Source of the DNA: Bacteroidota bacterium
GTDB taxonomy: Bacteria; Bacteroidota; Bacteroidia; Sphingobacteriales; Sphingobacteriaceae
DNA: 41,351 nt
Direction: 5' to 3'
Assembly (NCBI GenBank): GCA_013286325.1
Contig: JABDFZ010000014.1
Coordinates: 1-41,351, forward strand
A model generated the notes under the pieces. The model was not told the DNA's origin. It made no database searches and saw nothing but the letters and a program-made list of their open reading frames with translations. Numbering within the stretch: the first letter of the stretch is position 1; the number at the start of each line of letters is the position of its first letter. The position numbers were made by a program, and so were the translations under genes. Positions 1 through 8,616 of this stretch are shown here, in pieces.

Positions 1-819
1 CATAAATACCTTACCCCGCTGGCCAAAGGGGAAAAAATAGGCGCTTTTTGTTTATCAGAACCTGAAGCAGGTTCGGATGCTACATCGCAAAAGACGACCG
101 CTGTTGATATGGGCGATCATTACTTGCTTAATGGGGTTAAAAACTGGATCACCAACGGAAATTCTGCATCAACATACCTGGTTATAGCGCAAACCAATCC
201 CGAAAAAAGGCATCATGGCATTAATGCTCTGATTGTTGAAAAAGGAATGGAGGGCTTCACTGTAGGGGCAAAAGAAAATAAGTTGGGCATTCGCGGCTCC
301 GACACCCATTCGTTAATGTTTACCGATGTTAAGGTTCCGAAGGAAAACAGGATAGGCGAAGATGGGTTCGGGTTTAAATTCGCTATGAATACCCTGGAAG
401 GCGGCCGCATAGGGATTGCCGCACAGGCATTGGGCATTGCATCCGGCGCGTATGAGTTGGCTCTTAACTATTCAAAAGAGCGTAAGGCTTTCGGTAAAAC
501 CATTGCCGATTTACAGGCTACCCAGTTTAAATTAGCCGATATGGCCACCGAAATTGAGGCAGCGCGTTTATTATGTTTAAAGGCAGCATGGTTAAAAGAC
601 CAGGGATTGCCTTATGCCCAAGCAAGCTCCATGGCAAAGCTATACGCCAGTGAGGTAGCTATGCGCACTACGGTTGAAGCAGTGCAGATACACGGCGGTT
701 ATGGGTTTGTGAAGGAATATCATGTTGAACGCTTAATGCGCGACGCCAAGATAACACAGATATACGAGGGAACCTCTGAAATTCAAAGAATTGTCATATC
801 CCGCGAGGTGCTTAAATAA
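1..819 (+). CDS. acyl-CoA dehydrogenase, 3' part (5' end outside window)
   Basis: This flavoprotein would oxidise an acyl-CoA to the trans-2-enoyl-CoA in fatty or branched-chain acid breakdown, in the cytoplasm. The reading frame is open from base 1, before the first in-frame ATG at 109, so the N-terminal part lies outside the window. Visible family signatures are SEPEAGSD near the start (FAD/substrate-binding middle domain), the acyl-CoA dehydrogenase C-terminal helical domain with [14 protein letters not shown], and [10 protein letters not shown] at the C-terminus. The catalytic Glu of short/medium-chain members lies in the YEGTSEIQ region. About 272 residues are present of roughly 380-390 expected. 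Exact chain-length specificity cannot be read from the sequence. Confidence 0.93.
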   Translation, partial: HKYLTPLAKGEKIGAFCLSEPEAGSDATSQKTTAVDMGDHYLLNGVKNWITNGNSASTYLVIAQTNPEKRHHGINALIVEKGMEGFTVGAKENKLGIRGSDTHSLMFTDVKVPKENRIGEDGFGFKFAMNTLEGGRIGIAAQALGIASGAYELALNYSKERKAFGKTIADLQATQFKLADMATEIEAARLLCLKAAWLKDQGLPYAQASSMAKLYASEVAMRTTVEAVQIHGGYGFVKEYHVERLMRDAKITQIYEGTSEIQRIVISREVLK

Positions 820-846
820 TCCAATAAAAATTTAATAGGTTTGGCT

Positions 847-2088
847 ATGATCGTGAAAATAAAGCTCGCTTTAATAGCCATATCCTTATTGCTAACAACA
901 ATAGTTGCCGCTCAGCCCAAACTTAAAACAGGGGTTTGGCGTGGGGTATTAAAAACATCTACAGGTGTTGATTTGCCTTTTAACTTCGAGGTTACAAGCG
1001 TTGGCGGTCATTCGCAGCTTGCCATAATTAACGCCGCCGAACGGTTTAAGGTGACCGATGTTAAGATTGTTGCCGATTCTGTTTTTATTCACATGCCATT
1101 GTTCGATTCGGAATTCAGGCTAAAGCTGGATGGTGAAACTTTAAAAGGCCGCTGGATAAAGCATTTAGGCGATAAAGATGCTGTGATGAACTTTACAGCA
1201 AAGCCAAATACCTCCTATCGTTTTTTTAAGGATGATAAAAAGCCTGCGTTTAATGTAGGAGGCAGATGGTCGGCTACGTTTGGCGACGGTACCCCTGGCA
1301 AAGAAAAGCTGGTTGGGGAGTTTAAACAAACCGGCTCGCAGGTAACCGGGACGTTTTTGAGTATAAGCGGCGATTACCGATACCTGCAAGGCGAAGTAAA
1401 CGGCAATCAGCTCTATTTATCCTGTTTCGATGGCGGTCATGCCTTTTTATTTACAGCAAAAATAACCGATGCAAAAACATTAAGCGACGGCAAGTTTTAT
1501 TCCGGACTTTCAGGTTTGGATAAATGGAAGGCTGTAAAAGACGCAAATGCCAAATTACCCGATGCATATTCATTAACCGCCCTTAAACCGGGATATAAAA
1601 AGATAGCTTTTACTTTTAAGGATATTAACGGCAAAAAAGTTTCATTAAGCGATGCCCGCTTCAAAAACAAGGTTGTTATAGTGCAGATATTAGGTTCGTG
1701 GTGCCCTAATTGTATGGACGAAACCAATTACTTTGTGAGCAGGTATTATAACAAATACCATAGCAGGGGAGTTGAAATTATTGGCCTTGCTTACGAACGT
1801 ACTACCAACTTTGCCAAATCGCAAAAAACATTAAGGCAGTTAAAGGCACATTTTAATATACCTTACCCTTTATTAATAACAGGCTATACCCCAACCAAAG
1901 GCGACCCGGAGAAAAGCCTGCCTATGCTGGCCAACTTTAAAGGTTTCCCGTCAACAATCATTATTGATAAAAAAGGCGATGTGCGTAAAATACATGCCGG
2001 CTTTAGCGGTCCCGGTACCGGCGTTTATTACACCCAGTTTATTGATGAATTTGAAAAACTGACGGATGATCTGTTAGCAGAGCGTTAG
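847..2088 (+). CDS. TlpA-like thioredoxin-fold protein with N-terminal beta-rich region
   Basis: Predicted exported thiol-disulfide oxidoreductase of the TlpA/AhpC-TSA-like group. An N-terminal signal peptide (hydrophobic stretch ending VAAQ) is followed by about 240 residues that look beta-rich and seem to contain two similar halves, each beginning with a G-x-W motif. The C-terminal 150 residues form the thioredoxin-like domain with the redox pair in SWCPNCMDE (Cys286 and Cys289 from this start) and a cis-Pro region in FKGFPSTIIID. In this phylum such proteins usually act in the periplasm or at the inner membrane. ATG 847 is chosen over TTG 841; GTG 853 would also give a good signal peptide (MKIKLALI). 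A TAGGTTTG element at 836-843 is too close to the start to be a convincing promoter. It begins 27 nt after the dehydrogenase. Confidence 0.8.
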   Translation: MIVKIKLALIAISLLLTTIVAAQPKLKTGVWRGVLKTSTGVDLPFNFEVTSVGGHSQLAIINAAERFKVTDVKIVADSVFIHMPLFDSEFRLKLDGETLKGRWIKHLGDKDAVMNFTAKPNTSYRFFKDDKKPAFNVGGRWSATFGDGTPGKEKLVGEFKQTGSQVTGTFLSISGDYRYLQGEVNGNQLYLSCFDGGHAFLFTAKITDAKTLSDGKFYSGLSGLDKWKAVKDANAKLPDAYSLTALKPGYKKIAFTFKDINGKKVSLSDARFKNKVVIVQILGSWCPNCMDETNYFVSRYYNKYHSRGVEIIGLAYERTTNFAKSQKTLRQLKAHFNIPYPLLITGYTPTKGDPEKSLPMLANFKGFPSTIIIDKKGDVRKIHAGFSGPGTGVYYTQFIDEFEKLTDDLLAER

Positions 2089-2158
2089 TATTCCGGATGT
2101 TTGATGTAGGACTTGGCAAGATGCCTTGTCACACCTGTCACATTGTTACGGTTTGCTC

Positions 2159-2188
2159 TTTGTGACAGGACGATACATTTTACCTTTA
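2159..2188 (+). promoter_or_regulatory. probable Bacteroidota-type promoter before the Clp N-domain gene
   Basis: TTTG at 2159-2162 and TACCTTTA at 2181-2188 are separated by 18 nt. This fits the -33 TTTG / -7 TAnnTTTG promoter of the phylum with one mismatch. It lies 44 nt upstream of ATG 2233 and argues against the longer open frame that begins at 2113. Confidence 0.45.
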
Positions 2189-2232
2189 TCCGGCAACCTT
2201 TTTTGATTTGCTGTTTTAAGCTATATTCGATA

Positions 2233-2685
2233 ATGGAAAAACTCTTTTCACCAATGGGTAAAGCTATAATTCAAACTTCAATAAGGCTTGCGACCCAATT
2301 CAAATATGAAGTGGTGAGGCCTGAACACTTGTTTTTAGCCCTTATAGATGAATCGTTAAGAAACCCGGCCGATGCCAAAATTATATTGAATGTTTTTAAA
2401 AAGCTAAATGTCGACTTATTCAGCCTGATTGAGGACATAGAGCACTCTTTCGATGGTCCAAAAACAGTATCGACAGACCGCCGCGTACGGCTATCATGGG
2501 AAACGGAAAAGATTTTGAAAGTAAGCTACCTGGAATCAGAAATTTTGCGAAGCGAGTATATTGACGTTGAGCAGATTTTATTATCGTACCTGCGTAACGG
2601 TTCTGCATTTTCGGAAGAAATATTAAAGTCAAAGCATAACATTACCTATCAAAATGTTAAAGATATTATCGAACGGATAAACTAA
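2233..2685 (+). CDS. stand-alone Clp N-terminal (Clp_N) domain protein
   Basis: A 150-residue cytoplasmic protein resembling only the N-terminal substrate/adaptor-binding domain of ClpA/ClpC ATPases. The opening MEKLFSPMGKAIIQTS and the VRPEHLFLALI segment match the first Clp repeat. A second, weaker repeat follows around YIDVEQILLSYL. No AAA module follows, so it cannot unfold proteins by itself. It might act as an adaptor, a decoy for ClpC adaptors, or a ClpS-like helper; this is inference. ATG 2233 is preferred because the 40 upstream in-frame residues look non-coding and contain a promoter-like element. Confidence 0.78.
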   Translation: MEKLFSPMGKAIIQTSIRLATQFKYEVVRPEHLFLALIDESLRNPADAKIILNVFKKLNVDLFSLIEDIEHSFDGPKTVSTDRRVRLSWETEKILKVSYLESEILRSEYIDVEQILLSYLRNGSAFSEEILKSKHNITYQNVKDIIERIN

Positions 2686-2709
2686 TCTGCACATCTTCAA
2701 ATCCCCTCA

Positions 2710-3960
2710 TCAACTCCGCTCTTCCCATACCATACACAAATGCAAAATGGTTTCAACCGCCTTTTGCATATCCTGTACCGATACCCATTCATGCTTGCTG
2801 TGGAAAGCATGCTCTCCTGCAAAAATGTTTGGGCAGGGCAAACCCATAAACGAAAGCCGGGAGCCATCAGTACCGCCGCGGATGCTGCATAATCTGGCGT
2901 TCAGTCCGGCGCGTTTCATGGCCTCCATACCATATTCTACTATTTGGGGATGCTGATCCAGCATGCTTTTCATATTGCGGTATTGGGGCTTTATATCTAT
3001 TTGATATGTGGAACCCGGAAACTTCTTTAATACCTCATCAGCAATCCTGCGGATAGCGTCGGCATGTTCAGTAAGTTTATCATCATCAAAATCGCGGATG
3101 ATAAAATCAATGCCTGCAGTTTCAACATGCCCCTCAATAGCTACCGGGTGTACAAAGCCCTGTTTATCCGTTGTGCCCTCAGGCGAAAGCTCATAAGGCA
3201 AAGCAGCAATTATTTGCCCGGCAATTTTTATGGCACTTTCCATTTTGCCTTTTGCAAAACCGGGATGCGCGCTTATTCCGTTAATGGTCAGCTTTGCGCC
3301 ATCTGCAGAAAATGTTTCATTTTCCATATTCCCGGCGCTTTCGCCGTCCATGGTATAACCTGCATAAGCGCCAAGCTTTTTAATATCAATCTTATCAACG
3401 CCCCTGCCAATTTCTTCATCAGGTGTAAATAATATCCTTATTGTTCCGTGCTTTATTTCCGGGTGATTGACCAGTTGATAACAGGCATCCATAATTTCGG
3501 CTACGCCTGCTTTGTTGTCCGCTCCAAGTAATGTTAGGCCGCTTGCTGTAATTACATCATTACTTTTCTGATTCTCAAGATCGGGATGGTCTTTCAGCTT
3601 AATTATTTGTGAAGGGTCATCGGGCAAAATAATATCCGCGCCCTGATAATTTTTATGAACAATGGGCTTTACGTTTTTACCGCTGCAATCGGGAGCGGTA
3701 TCCATGTGCGAGCAAAAGCAAATCACCGGAACATTTTTAGTAGTATTTGTAGGGATGGTAGCATACACATAGCCATAATCGTCTAAATGAGCGTCAGTAA
3801 TCCCAATATCAGCCAATTCCTTTACCAGTAAACGCCCCAGGTCTTTTTGCTTTTCGGTTGATGGAAATGAATCAGAAGCCGGATCGGATTGAGTATCGAT
3901 GGTTACATAACGCAGAAACCGTTCAGTAACAGTAAAGTTTAACAACGAATTAAAATCCAT
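2710..3960 (-). CDS. pepT: peptidase T (tripeptide aminopeptidase)
   Basis: Cytoplasmic M20B zinc peptidase that removes the N-terminal residue from tripeptides. At 416 residues it has the normal family length. Di-zinc ligands are visible: His85 and Asp87 in SHMDTAPD, the bridging Asp in GADNKAG, the catalytic Glu pair in TPDEEIGRG, the Asp in TMDGE, and the last His in GEHAFHSKHEW. The lid/dimerisation domain sits between. The N-terminus (RFLRYVTIDTQSD) is typical of PepT and supports ATG 3960. It is transcribed alone, divergent from the outer-membrane protein gene. Confidence 0.96.
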   Translation of the reverse strand: MDFNSLLNFTVTERFLRYVTIDTQSDPASDSFPSTEKQKDLGRLLVKELADIGITDAHLDDYGYVYATIPTNTTKNVPVICFCSHMDTAPDCSGKNVKPIVHKNYQGADIILPDDPSQIIKLKDHPDLENQKSNDVITASGLTLLGADNKAGVAEIMDACYQLVNHPEIKHGTIRILFTPDEEIGRGVDKIDIKKLGAYAGYTMDGESAGNMENETFSADGAKLTINGISAHPGFAKGKMESAIKIAGQIIAALPYELSPEGTTDKQGFVHPVAIEGHVETAGIDFIIRDFDDDKLTEHADAIRRIADEVLKKFPGSTYQIDIKPQYRNMKSMLDQHPQIVEYGMEAMKRAGLNARLCSIRGGTDGSRLSFMGLPCPNIFAGEHAFHSKHEWVSVQDMQKAVETILHLCMVWEERS

Positions 3961-3986
3961 ATAAGAAATTATATCAGTAAATTTTT

Positions 3987-3994
3987 TAATTTTG
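3987..3994 (+). promoter_or_regulatory. candidate -7 element (TAATTTTG)
   Basis: Matches TAnnTTTG and lies 53 nt upstream of the TTG start of the beta-barrel gene, in the gap divergent to pepT. No clear -33 TTTG is present at the expected distance. Confidence 0.25.
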
Positions 3995-4047
3995 AGACAA
4001 CAGGGAATCTACCCTCTAAATATGTAAATATTGGTTAACATTTAGCA

Positions 4048-4803
4048 TTGAAAAAATATATTTTATTTTTTGTTGCAGTGGTTTCTGTAATTACTGTAAA
4101 GGCACAGGCGGGATATAATTATTACGAGTTAGGGGTGGGTGCCGGCGCGAGCTACATGCGGGGCTATACTAATGTACCCAGGCAAGATAACCACATAGGG
4201 TTTAACCTTAACTTTATTTACAATTATAACCCTTACCTGCCCATTGAAGCCGAAATTCAAAAGGGCACGTTATCGGGCGGTGGCTTAACTGTCGACAGGG
4301 ACAGATATGGCCGCCAGTTTACCAATAATTTTCTGGCGTTTTACCTCCATGCCGATGTGCAGTTGGGCGCATTTATCGACTATGGTAACGACTGGTTTTT
4401 AAACAGGATAAAAAACTTTTACGCAGGCACCGGAATAGGGCTTGTTGATAATAATAATACAGTGCAGCGATACAACATACTTCCCAATATGGGGTACCCA
4501 CTGCCTCCCGATCCGGGTGCGTATAAGTTTCCCGGGAAAGATAAAAGCATCAACTTTTCAATCCCTTTTAGGTTCGGGTATGAGTTTAAAATATTCGATT
4601 CGTATGATGAACCCAGCATGGCTATTACTTTAGGCTATGTTCATTATTTAGTTTTTGGCGAGGGACTTGACGGATACGATGACCCGCCTTCGAAATTTAA
4701 AAACAATGCTACTAATCAATACCGGCAATTTACAGTTGGGTTTAAATACTTCTTTGGCACTACGGTAGCATACAACAAATTGGTTAAACACTACGGATTT
4801 TAA
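4048..4803 (+). CDS. outer membrane beta-barrel protein
   Basis: A 251-residue secreted protein, probably an outer-membrane beta-barrel. The N-terminus (MKKYILFFVAVV then VKAQA) is a signal peptide. The mature part is rich in alternating aromatic/glycine strands (YYELGVGAGASYMRGY, GYEFKIF, ITLGYVHYLVFGEG) and ends with a strand finishing in an aromatic residue (HYGF), as usual for barrels assembled by BAM. The only reasonable start is TTG 4048, since it directly begins the signal peptide. No specific ligand or function is recognisable. It is followed after one base by the YjbR-like gene. Confidence 0.75.
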   Translation: MKKYILFFVAVVSVITVKAQAGYNYYELGVGAGASYMRGYTNVPRQDNHIGFNLNFIYNYNPYLPIEAEIQKGTLSGGGLTVDRDRYGRQFTNNFLAFYLHADVQLGAFIDYGNDWFLNRIKNFYAGTGIGLVDNNNTVQRYNILPNMGYPLPPDPGAYKFPGKDKSINFSIPFRFGYEFKIFDSYDEPSMAITLGYVHYLVFGEGLDGYDDPPSKFKNNATNQYRQFTVGFKYFFGTTVAYNKLVKHYGF

Positions 4804-4804
4804 A

Positions 4805-5164
4805 TTGAATATAGAAGAGCTTCGCGATTATTGCCTGCAAAAACCTGCCGTAACAGAAGGCTTGCCTTTTGGTGAGGATACTTTGGTTTTTAAAGTTGGC
4901 GAAAAGATATTTTTACTGACCGGGCTTGCCAGCGGTAACCGCTTTAATGTAAAGTGCGATCCGGAGCTGGCAGTCGAATTAAGGGAAAAATATACCGAAG
5001 TACAACCCGGCTACCACATGAATAAGAAAATGTGGAACACTGTTTACATGGATGGCTCTTTAACCACCAGGCAGCTTCACGAAATGATAGATCATTCTTA
5101 CGATCAGGTATTTAAAGGCCTCCCCAAAAAAGTTCAGGACGAAATTATCGCAGGTAACCAATAA
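4805..5164 (+). CDS. MmcQ/YjbR family protein
   Basis: A 119-residue cytoplasmic protein of the MmcQ/YjbR family, small CyaY-like-fold proteins annotated as DNA-binding but without a settled role. Family features: the opening (E)ELRDYCLQKPAVTEGLPFG, a LVFKVGEKIFLL strand, VKCDPELAVELRE, and the PGYHMNKKMWNTV motif followed by a C-terminal helix. The start must be TTG 4805 because no ATG precedes the conserved opening. It lies one base after the stop of the beta-barrel gene, so the two are probably co-transcribed. Confidence 0.85.
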   Translation: MNIEELRDYCLQKPAVTEGLPFGEDTLVFKVGEKIFLLTGLASGNRFNVKCDPELAVELREKYTEVQPGYHMNKKMWNTVYMDGSLTTRQLHEMIDHSYDQVFKGLPKKVQDEIIAGNQ

Positions 5165-5191
5165 GATACATTTTTATTGAATGCGGGTAAT

Positions 5192-5199
5192 TATATTTG
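5192..5199 (+). promoter_or_regulatory. -7 promoter element (TATATTTG)
   Basis: A perfect TAnnTTTG match 16 nt before ATG 5216. A T-rich -33 region lies near 5171-5175. It decides the start of the M14 peptidase: the TTG at 5177 lies upstream of this promoter. Confidence 0.5.
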
Positions 5200-5215
5200 C
5201 CCAAAACCTAATTTC

Positions 5216-6958
5216 ATGAAATCACTTATAGTAACACTGCTTACCTGTTTTGTTTTTTTACAGGCAAATGCCCAGTTAACACCATTTGAATTAAGTAAGG
5301 ATAAAAATTATACAGCAACTTACAGCGAAGTAATAGCTTACTATAAAAAACTAAGCAGCACAAATCCGCAAATGAAGCTGTTTAATTACGGAACAACAGA
5401 TATTGGCAAGCCTTTAACGCTGGTTGTTTTATCAAGAGATAAGGTTTTTGATCCGGCCCTGATAAAAAAACAAAACAAACGGGTATTGCTTATAAATAAT
5501 GGTATCCATCCCGGCGAGCCTGAGGGCATTGACGCCAGTATGATGTTTGCCCGTGACCTGCTTAAAAAGAATGCTTTGCCCAGGGATATAGTGATCTGCA
5601 TGATTGCCCTTTACAATATTGATGGCAGCATGAACCGGGGCTGGAGCCGGGTAAGCCAGAATGGGCCAAGGGCTTATGGTTTCAGGGGTAATTACCGCAA
5701 TCTCGATTTAAACCGCGATTTTATTAAAGCCGATAGCCGCAATGCGCTTGCTTTTGAACAGATAGTAAATACCTGGAACCCGGAAGTATTTCTGGATAAC
5801 CATACCAGCGATGGCGCCGATTATCAATATGTAATGACGCTGATTGAAACCCAGAAGGATAAACAAAATCCGATCCTGGCCGATTACACCTCAAAAACAC
5901 TTTCTCCCGAGCTTTATAAAAGGATGAAAAAGAGCGGTTATGAGATGATTCCTTATGGTGCAGGCGAAAGAGGATTACCTGATTCGGGTATTGTAAGCTT
6001 TTTAGAAACACCGAGGTTTGCAACCGGTTATACCTCACAGCGCAATATCATTAGCTATATTACCGAAACGCACATGCTTAAGGCATTTGACAAAAGGGTT
6101 TACGCTACTTATGATTTTGAACAGCACTTGGTAGATATTTATGAACGTGATGCCAAATTGATTGGTGAACTAAAACACAAAGCCGACGAACAGGTAGCCA
6201 AACAAAAAGTATTTGCTTTGGATTGGGATGTTGACCGGGATAAGGTTGATACCATAACTTTTAAAGGTTACACAGCCGCATACAAACCAAGCGACATCAG
6301 CGGGTTAAAGCGGTTATATTACGATAGGGATAAACCTTACACTAAAACCGTAAAGTATTGGGATAATTACAAAGCTACAGATAGTGTAACAAAGCCGCTG
6401 GCTTATATAATCCCGCAGGCATGGGGTAAAATAATTGATCTGTTTAAGCTAAATAGTGTGGTTATGCACAGACTAACCCACGATACCACTATTGCTTTGC
6501 AGATGTATTACATTGATGATTATAAAACCCCTCAAAAACCCTATGAAGGGCATTACCTGCACAATAATGTGAAGCTGATCCCAACAGATATGAAGGTTAA
6601 ATTTTACGAAGGCGATTACGTAGTGTATACTAATCAGCCGCTTAACCGTTATATTGTAGAAACCCTGGAACCACAGGGCGTGGATTCGTTTTTTGCATGG
6701 AACTTTTTTGATTCAGTTTTGGGGGAGAAGGAATATTTTAGCAATTACGTATTTGAAGATAAAGCTGCCGAAATGCTGAAAACAGATACCGACTTAAGGA
6801 AAAAGCTTGAGGATGCAAAAGCCAAAGACCCCAAACTGGCTAATAGTGCAGCCGCGCAATTAAACTTTGTTTACCGCAACTCTATCTATTTCGAAAAAAC
6901 ATATCTTCGCTACCCTGTTGGCAGGTTGCTGACAGATACAAAACTCGACTTGAAATAA
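5216..6958 (+). CDS. secreted M14 family metallopeptidase (carboxypeptidase-like)
   Basis: Exported zinc peptidase of 580 residues. A signal peptide (MKSLIVTLLTCFVFLQANAQ) is followed by the M14 domain. Zinc ligands are His98 and Glu101 in IHPGEPEG and probably His196 in LDNHTSDG. LDLNRDF is the usual M14 substrate-binding region, and Glu284 in YITETHML is the likely general base. The C-terminal 280 residues form an extra region common in Bacteroidota M14 peptidases. It would trim peptides, possibly cell-wall peptides, in the periplasm or outside the cell; the substrate is unknown. ATG 5216 is preferred to TTG 5177 because of the signal peptide and the upstream promoter. Its TAA overlaps the rhomboid ATG by one base. 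Confidence 0.9.
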   Translation: MKSLIVTLLTCFVFLQANAQLTPFELSKDKNYTATYSEVIAYYKKLSSTNPQMKLFNYGTTDIGKPLTLVVLSRDKVFDPALIKKQNKRVLLINNGIHPGEPEGIDASMMFARDLLKKNALPRDIVICMIALYNIDGSMNRGWSRVSQNGPRAYGFRGNYRNLDLNRDFIKADSRNALAFEQIVNTWNPEVFLDNHTSDGADYQYVMTLIETQKDKQNPILADYTSKTLSPELYKRMKKSGYEMIPYGAGERGLPDSGIVSFLETPRFATGYTSQRNIISYITETHMLKAFDKRVYATYDFEQHLVDIYERDAKLIGELKHKADEQVAKQKVFALDWDVDRDKVDTITFKGYTAAYKPSDISGLKRLYYDRDKPYTKTVKYWDNYKATDSVTKPLAYIIPQAWGKIIDLFKLNSVVMHRLTHDTTIALQMYYIDDYKTPQKPYEGHYLHNNVKLIPTDMKVKFYEGDYVVYTNQPLNRYIVETLEPQGVDSFFAWNFFDSVLGEKEYFSNYVFEDKAAEMLKTDTDLRKKLEDAKAKDPKLANSAAAQLNFVYRNSIYFEKTYLRYPVGRLLTDTKLDLK

Positions 6959-7605
6959 TGGAATATTTACAGATGGCCCCAGTGGCTTCCATCATATTTG
7001 CCTTTACTATACTAACTTCTCTTTGGGCATTTTATAATGAAAATGCTTATGCCCAGATGATATTGCATCCATACAGCGTAGCACGCGGGAAACGAGCATA
7101 TACGGTAATTACCAGCGGCTTTATTCATGCCGACTGGATGCATTTGTTTTTTAATATGCTCAGCTTTTATTTCTTTGCCTTTCGATTAGAAGCCGGTAGT
7201 CTTAATAGTCCTGGTATAGGCCACTGGCAATTTGGATTATTATACTTTTTAAGCTTGATACTAAGCGATTTGCCAACAGTTTACAAGCATAGAAACGATG
7301 AGTGGTACCATAGTCTGGGCGCATCCGGCGCTGTAAGCGCTGTTATTTTCAGTGCGATATTATATAACCCAACAGATAAAATGATGATTATGCCCATACC
7401 TGTTGGCATACCTGCATGGCTGTTTGGGATTCTTTACCTGGTTTATTGTAATTACGCTTCAAAACGCGCTGCAGATAACATAAACCACGATGCACATATG
7501 TTTGGGGCTTTAAGCGGGTTACTGATCACTATTGCTTTAAACCCGCACATTGTGAACAGCTTTATAGGCAAGCTTACCGTGGCAACTCAATCGTTGTTTC
7601 ATTAA
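6958..7605 (+). CDS. rhomboid family intramembrane serine protease
   Basis: A 215-residue integral membrane protease with about six membrane segments. Catalytic Ser123 lies in the GASGAVSA motif, and His180 in NHDAHMFGALSG is the partner base. The HADWMHLFFNM segment carries the conserved His and Asn of the oxyanion region. The start ATG shares its A with the stop of the M14 peptidase (TAATG), so translation is probably coupled. The natural substrate is unknown. The 3' end overlaps the convergent downstream gene by 32 nt. Confidence 0.92.
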   Translation: MEYLQMAPVASIIFAFTILTSLWAFYNENAYAQMILHPYSVARGKRAYTVITSGFIHADWMHLFFNMLSFYFFAFRLEAGSLNSPGIGHWQFGLLYFLSLILSDLPTVYKHRNDEWYHSLGASGAVSAVIFSAILYNPTDKMMIMPIPVGIPAWLFGILYLVYCNYASKRAADNINHDAHMFGALSGLLITIALNPHIVNSFIGKLTVATQSLFH

Positions 7606-8563
7606 TCAGGCTGCCATCAGAATTAAACAAAAAGCTCATAGGCCTTTCAGGGTCTTTAATGATCTCTAACAGCAGGAAACCCCAGTTTTTCCAGAAGCTT
7701 TCAAGCACCTGGCCATAAATTTTGTTTATCCAGTCGTCAAACAAAGGCTTGCTGCTCATGCCGCGTAATGGCATAGCCTCTATATAAATATCATCGGCTG
7801 TTGGTAATACGTTGTACTCAGGCAGGCGGTTGAATAGATAGGCCGAATAAAATACCCTGCCGCAAAACTCCTCAAACTGAATAGGGTGTAATAGCTCATC
7901 CTTAATTTTTTGATAAACTTCATCGTGATAGATCAGGTTGGCGCCATTATCCTGTAGGCATATTACCAATCCAAAATCGCGGATACGTAAAGAAAATGTA
8001 AGGGTATTAATTTCATCGCGATAACCAAACTCCTGCTGGTTATTATCAACCTTAAACAGAAAAACGCTGTATGGCTTAAAGTCTTCAAATAAAATTGGCA
8101 GGTTAAGGCTTTGCAGCATTAAATGCAGGTTGCTGAATTTATGAATGATAGATTGAGAAATATTAAATTCTTCACCTTTTGAGTGCTGTAATTTTATCCC
8201 GCTCTGTATCTCGTTAAATATGATCCCATAAAGCAGCTTGCCTGCCCATTGGAACAGTTTTAAATCATCAAGATTCTTAACTGCTTCATAGCCTACTTCA
8301 AAGGCCGCAGCAATTTCGGTTTCCAACGGCTCTAAAAATGTCTCGTTGATATGTGCTGCACAAGGGGTCTTGATGTCCTTATAGGTAGCCATGCTTTCGT
8401 CAAGCATTTTAAAGGGCTTGTCTTCCAACTGATAGCGGCTCATCAGCCATTGCGGAAACACCTGGATCTTTTCTTCTTCGGATGTTAAAACTTCTCCGGT
8501 TAAAAAGCAATTGCGGTTACCAAAATTAAACGATTCAAAAGGATGATAAATTTGTTCAGCCAT
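7574..8563 (-). CDS. uncharacterised 329-residue protein
   Basis: No family is recognised with confidence. The protein lacks a signal peptide and membrane segments, so it is probably cytoplasmic. The N-terminal 110 residues carry a pattern (N-C-F-L-T-G, then FPQWLMSRYQL, then TPCAAHINETFLEPLE) that recalls proteins with an HNH-type zinc-binding N-terminus (CxxCG, P-x-W-L, CCxxCN). Here most of the cysteines expected of that pattern are missing, so this would be a degenerate copy; this is a guess. The remainder is alpha/beta with many aromatic residues (NKIYGQVLESFWKNWGF). It is a single gene, divergent from the epimerase and convergent with the rhomboid gene. Confidence 0.7.
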   Translation of the reverse strand: MAEQIYHPFESFNFGNRNCFLTGEVLTSEEEKIQVFPQWLMSRYQLEDKPFKMLDESMATYKDIKTPCAAHINETFLEPLETEIAAAFEVGYEAVKNLDDLKLFQWAGKLLYGIIFNEIQSGIKLQHSKGEEFNISQSIIHKFSNLHLMLQSLNLPILFEDFKPYSVFLFKVDNNQQEFGYRDEINTLTFSLRIRDFGLVICLQDNGANLIYHDEVYQKIKDELLHPIQFEEFCGRVFYSAYLFNRLPEYNVLPTADDIYIEAMPLRGMSSKPLFDDWINKIYGQVLESFWKNWGFLLLEIIKDPERPMSFLFNSDGSLINETTIELPR

Positions 8564-8600
8564 GGCGCAAAGATACGCTTCATATTCAATGAGAAAATTT

Positions 8601-8608
8601 TAGCTTTG
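8601..8608 (+). promoter_or_regulatory. candidate -7 element (TAGCTTTG)
   Basis: Perfect TAnnTTTG match 8 nt before ATG 8617 of the dipeptide epimerase; a very short leader would result. No clear -33 element is seen. Confidence 0.35.
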
Positions 8609-8616
8609 AATTTAAC

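Noticed and set aside
836..843. TAGGTTTG as promoter of the TlpA-like gene
   Set aside because: It ends only 3 nt before the ATG, leaving almost no leader, and no -33 element is seen; a shared transcript with the dehydrogenase is as likely.
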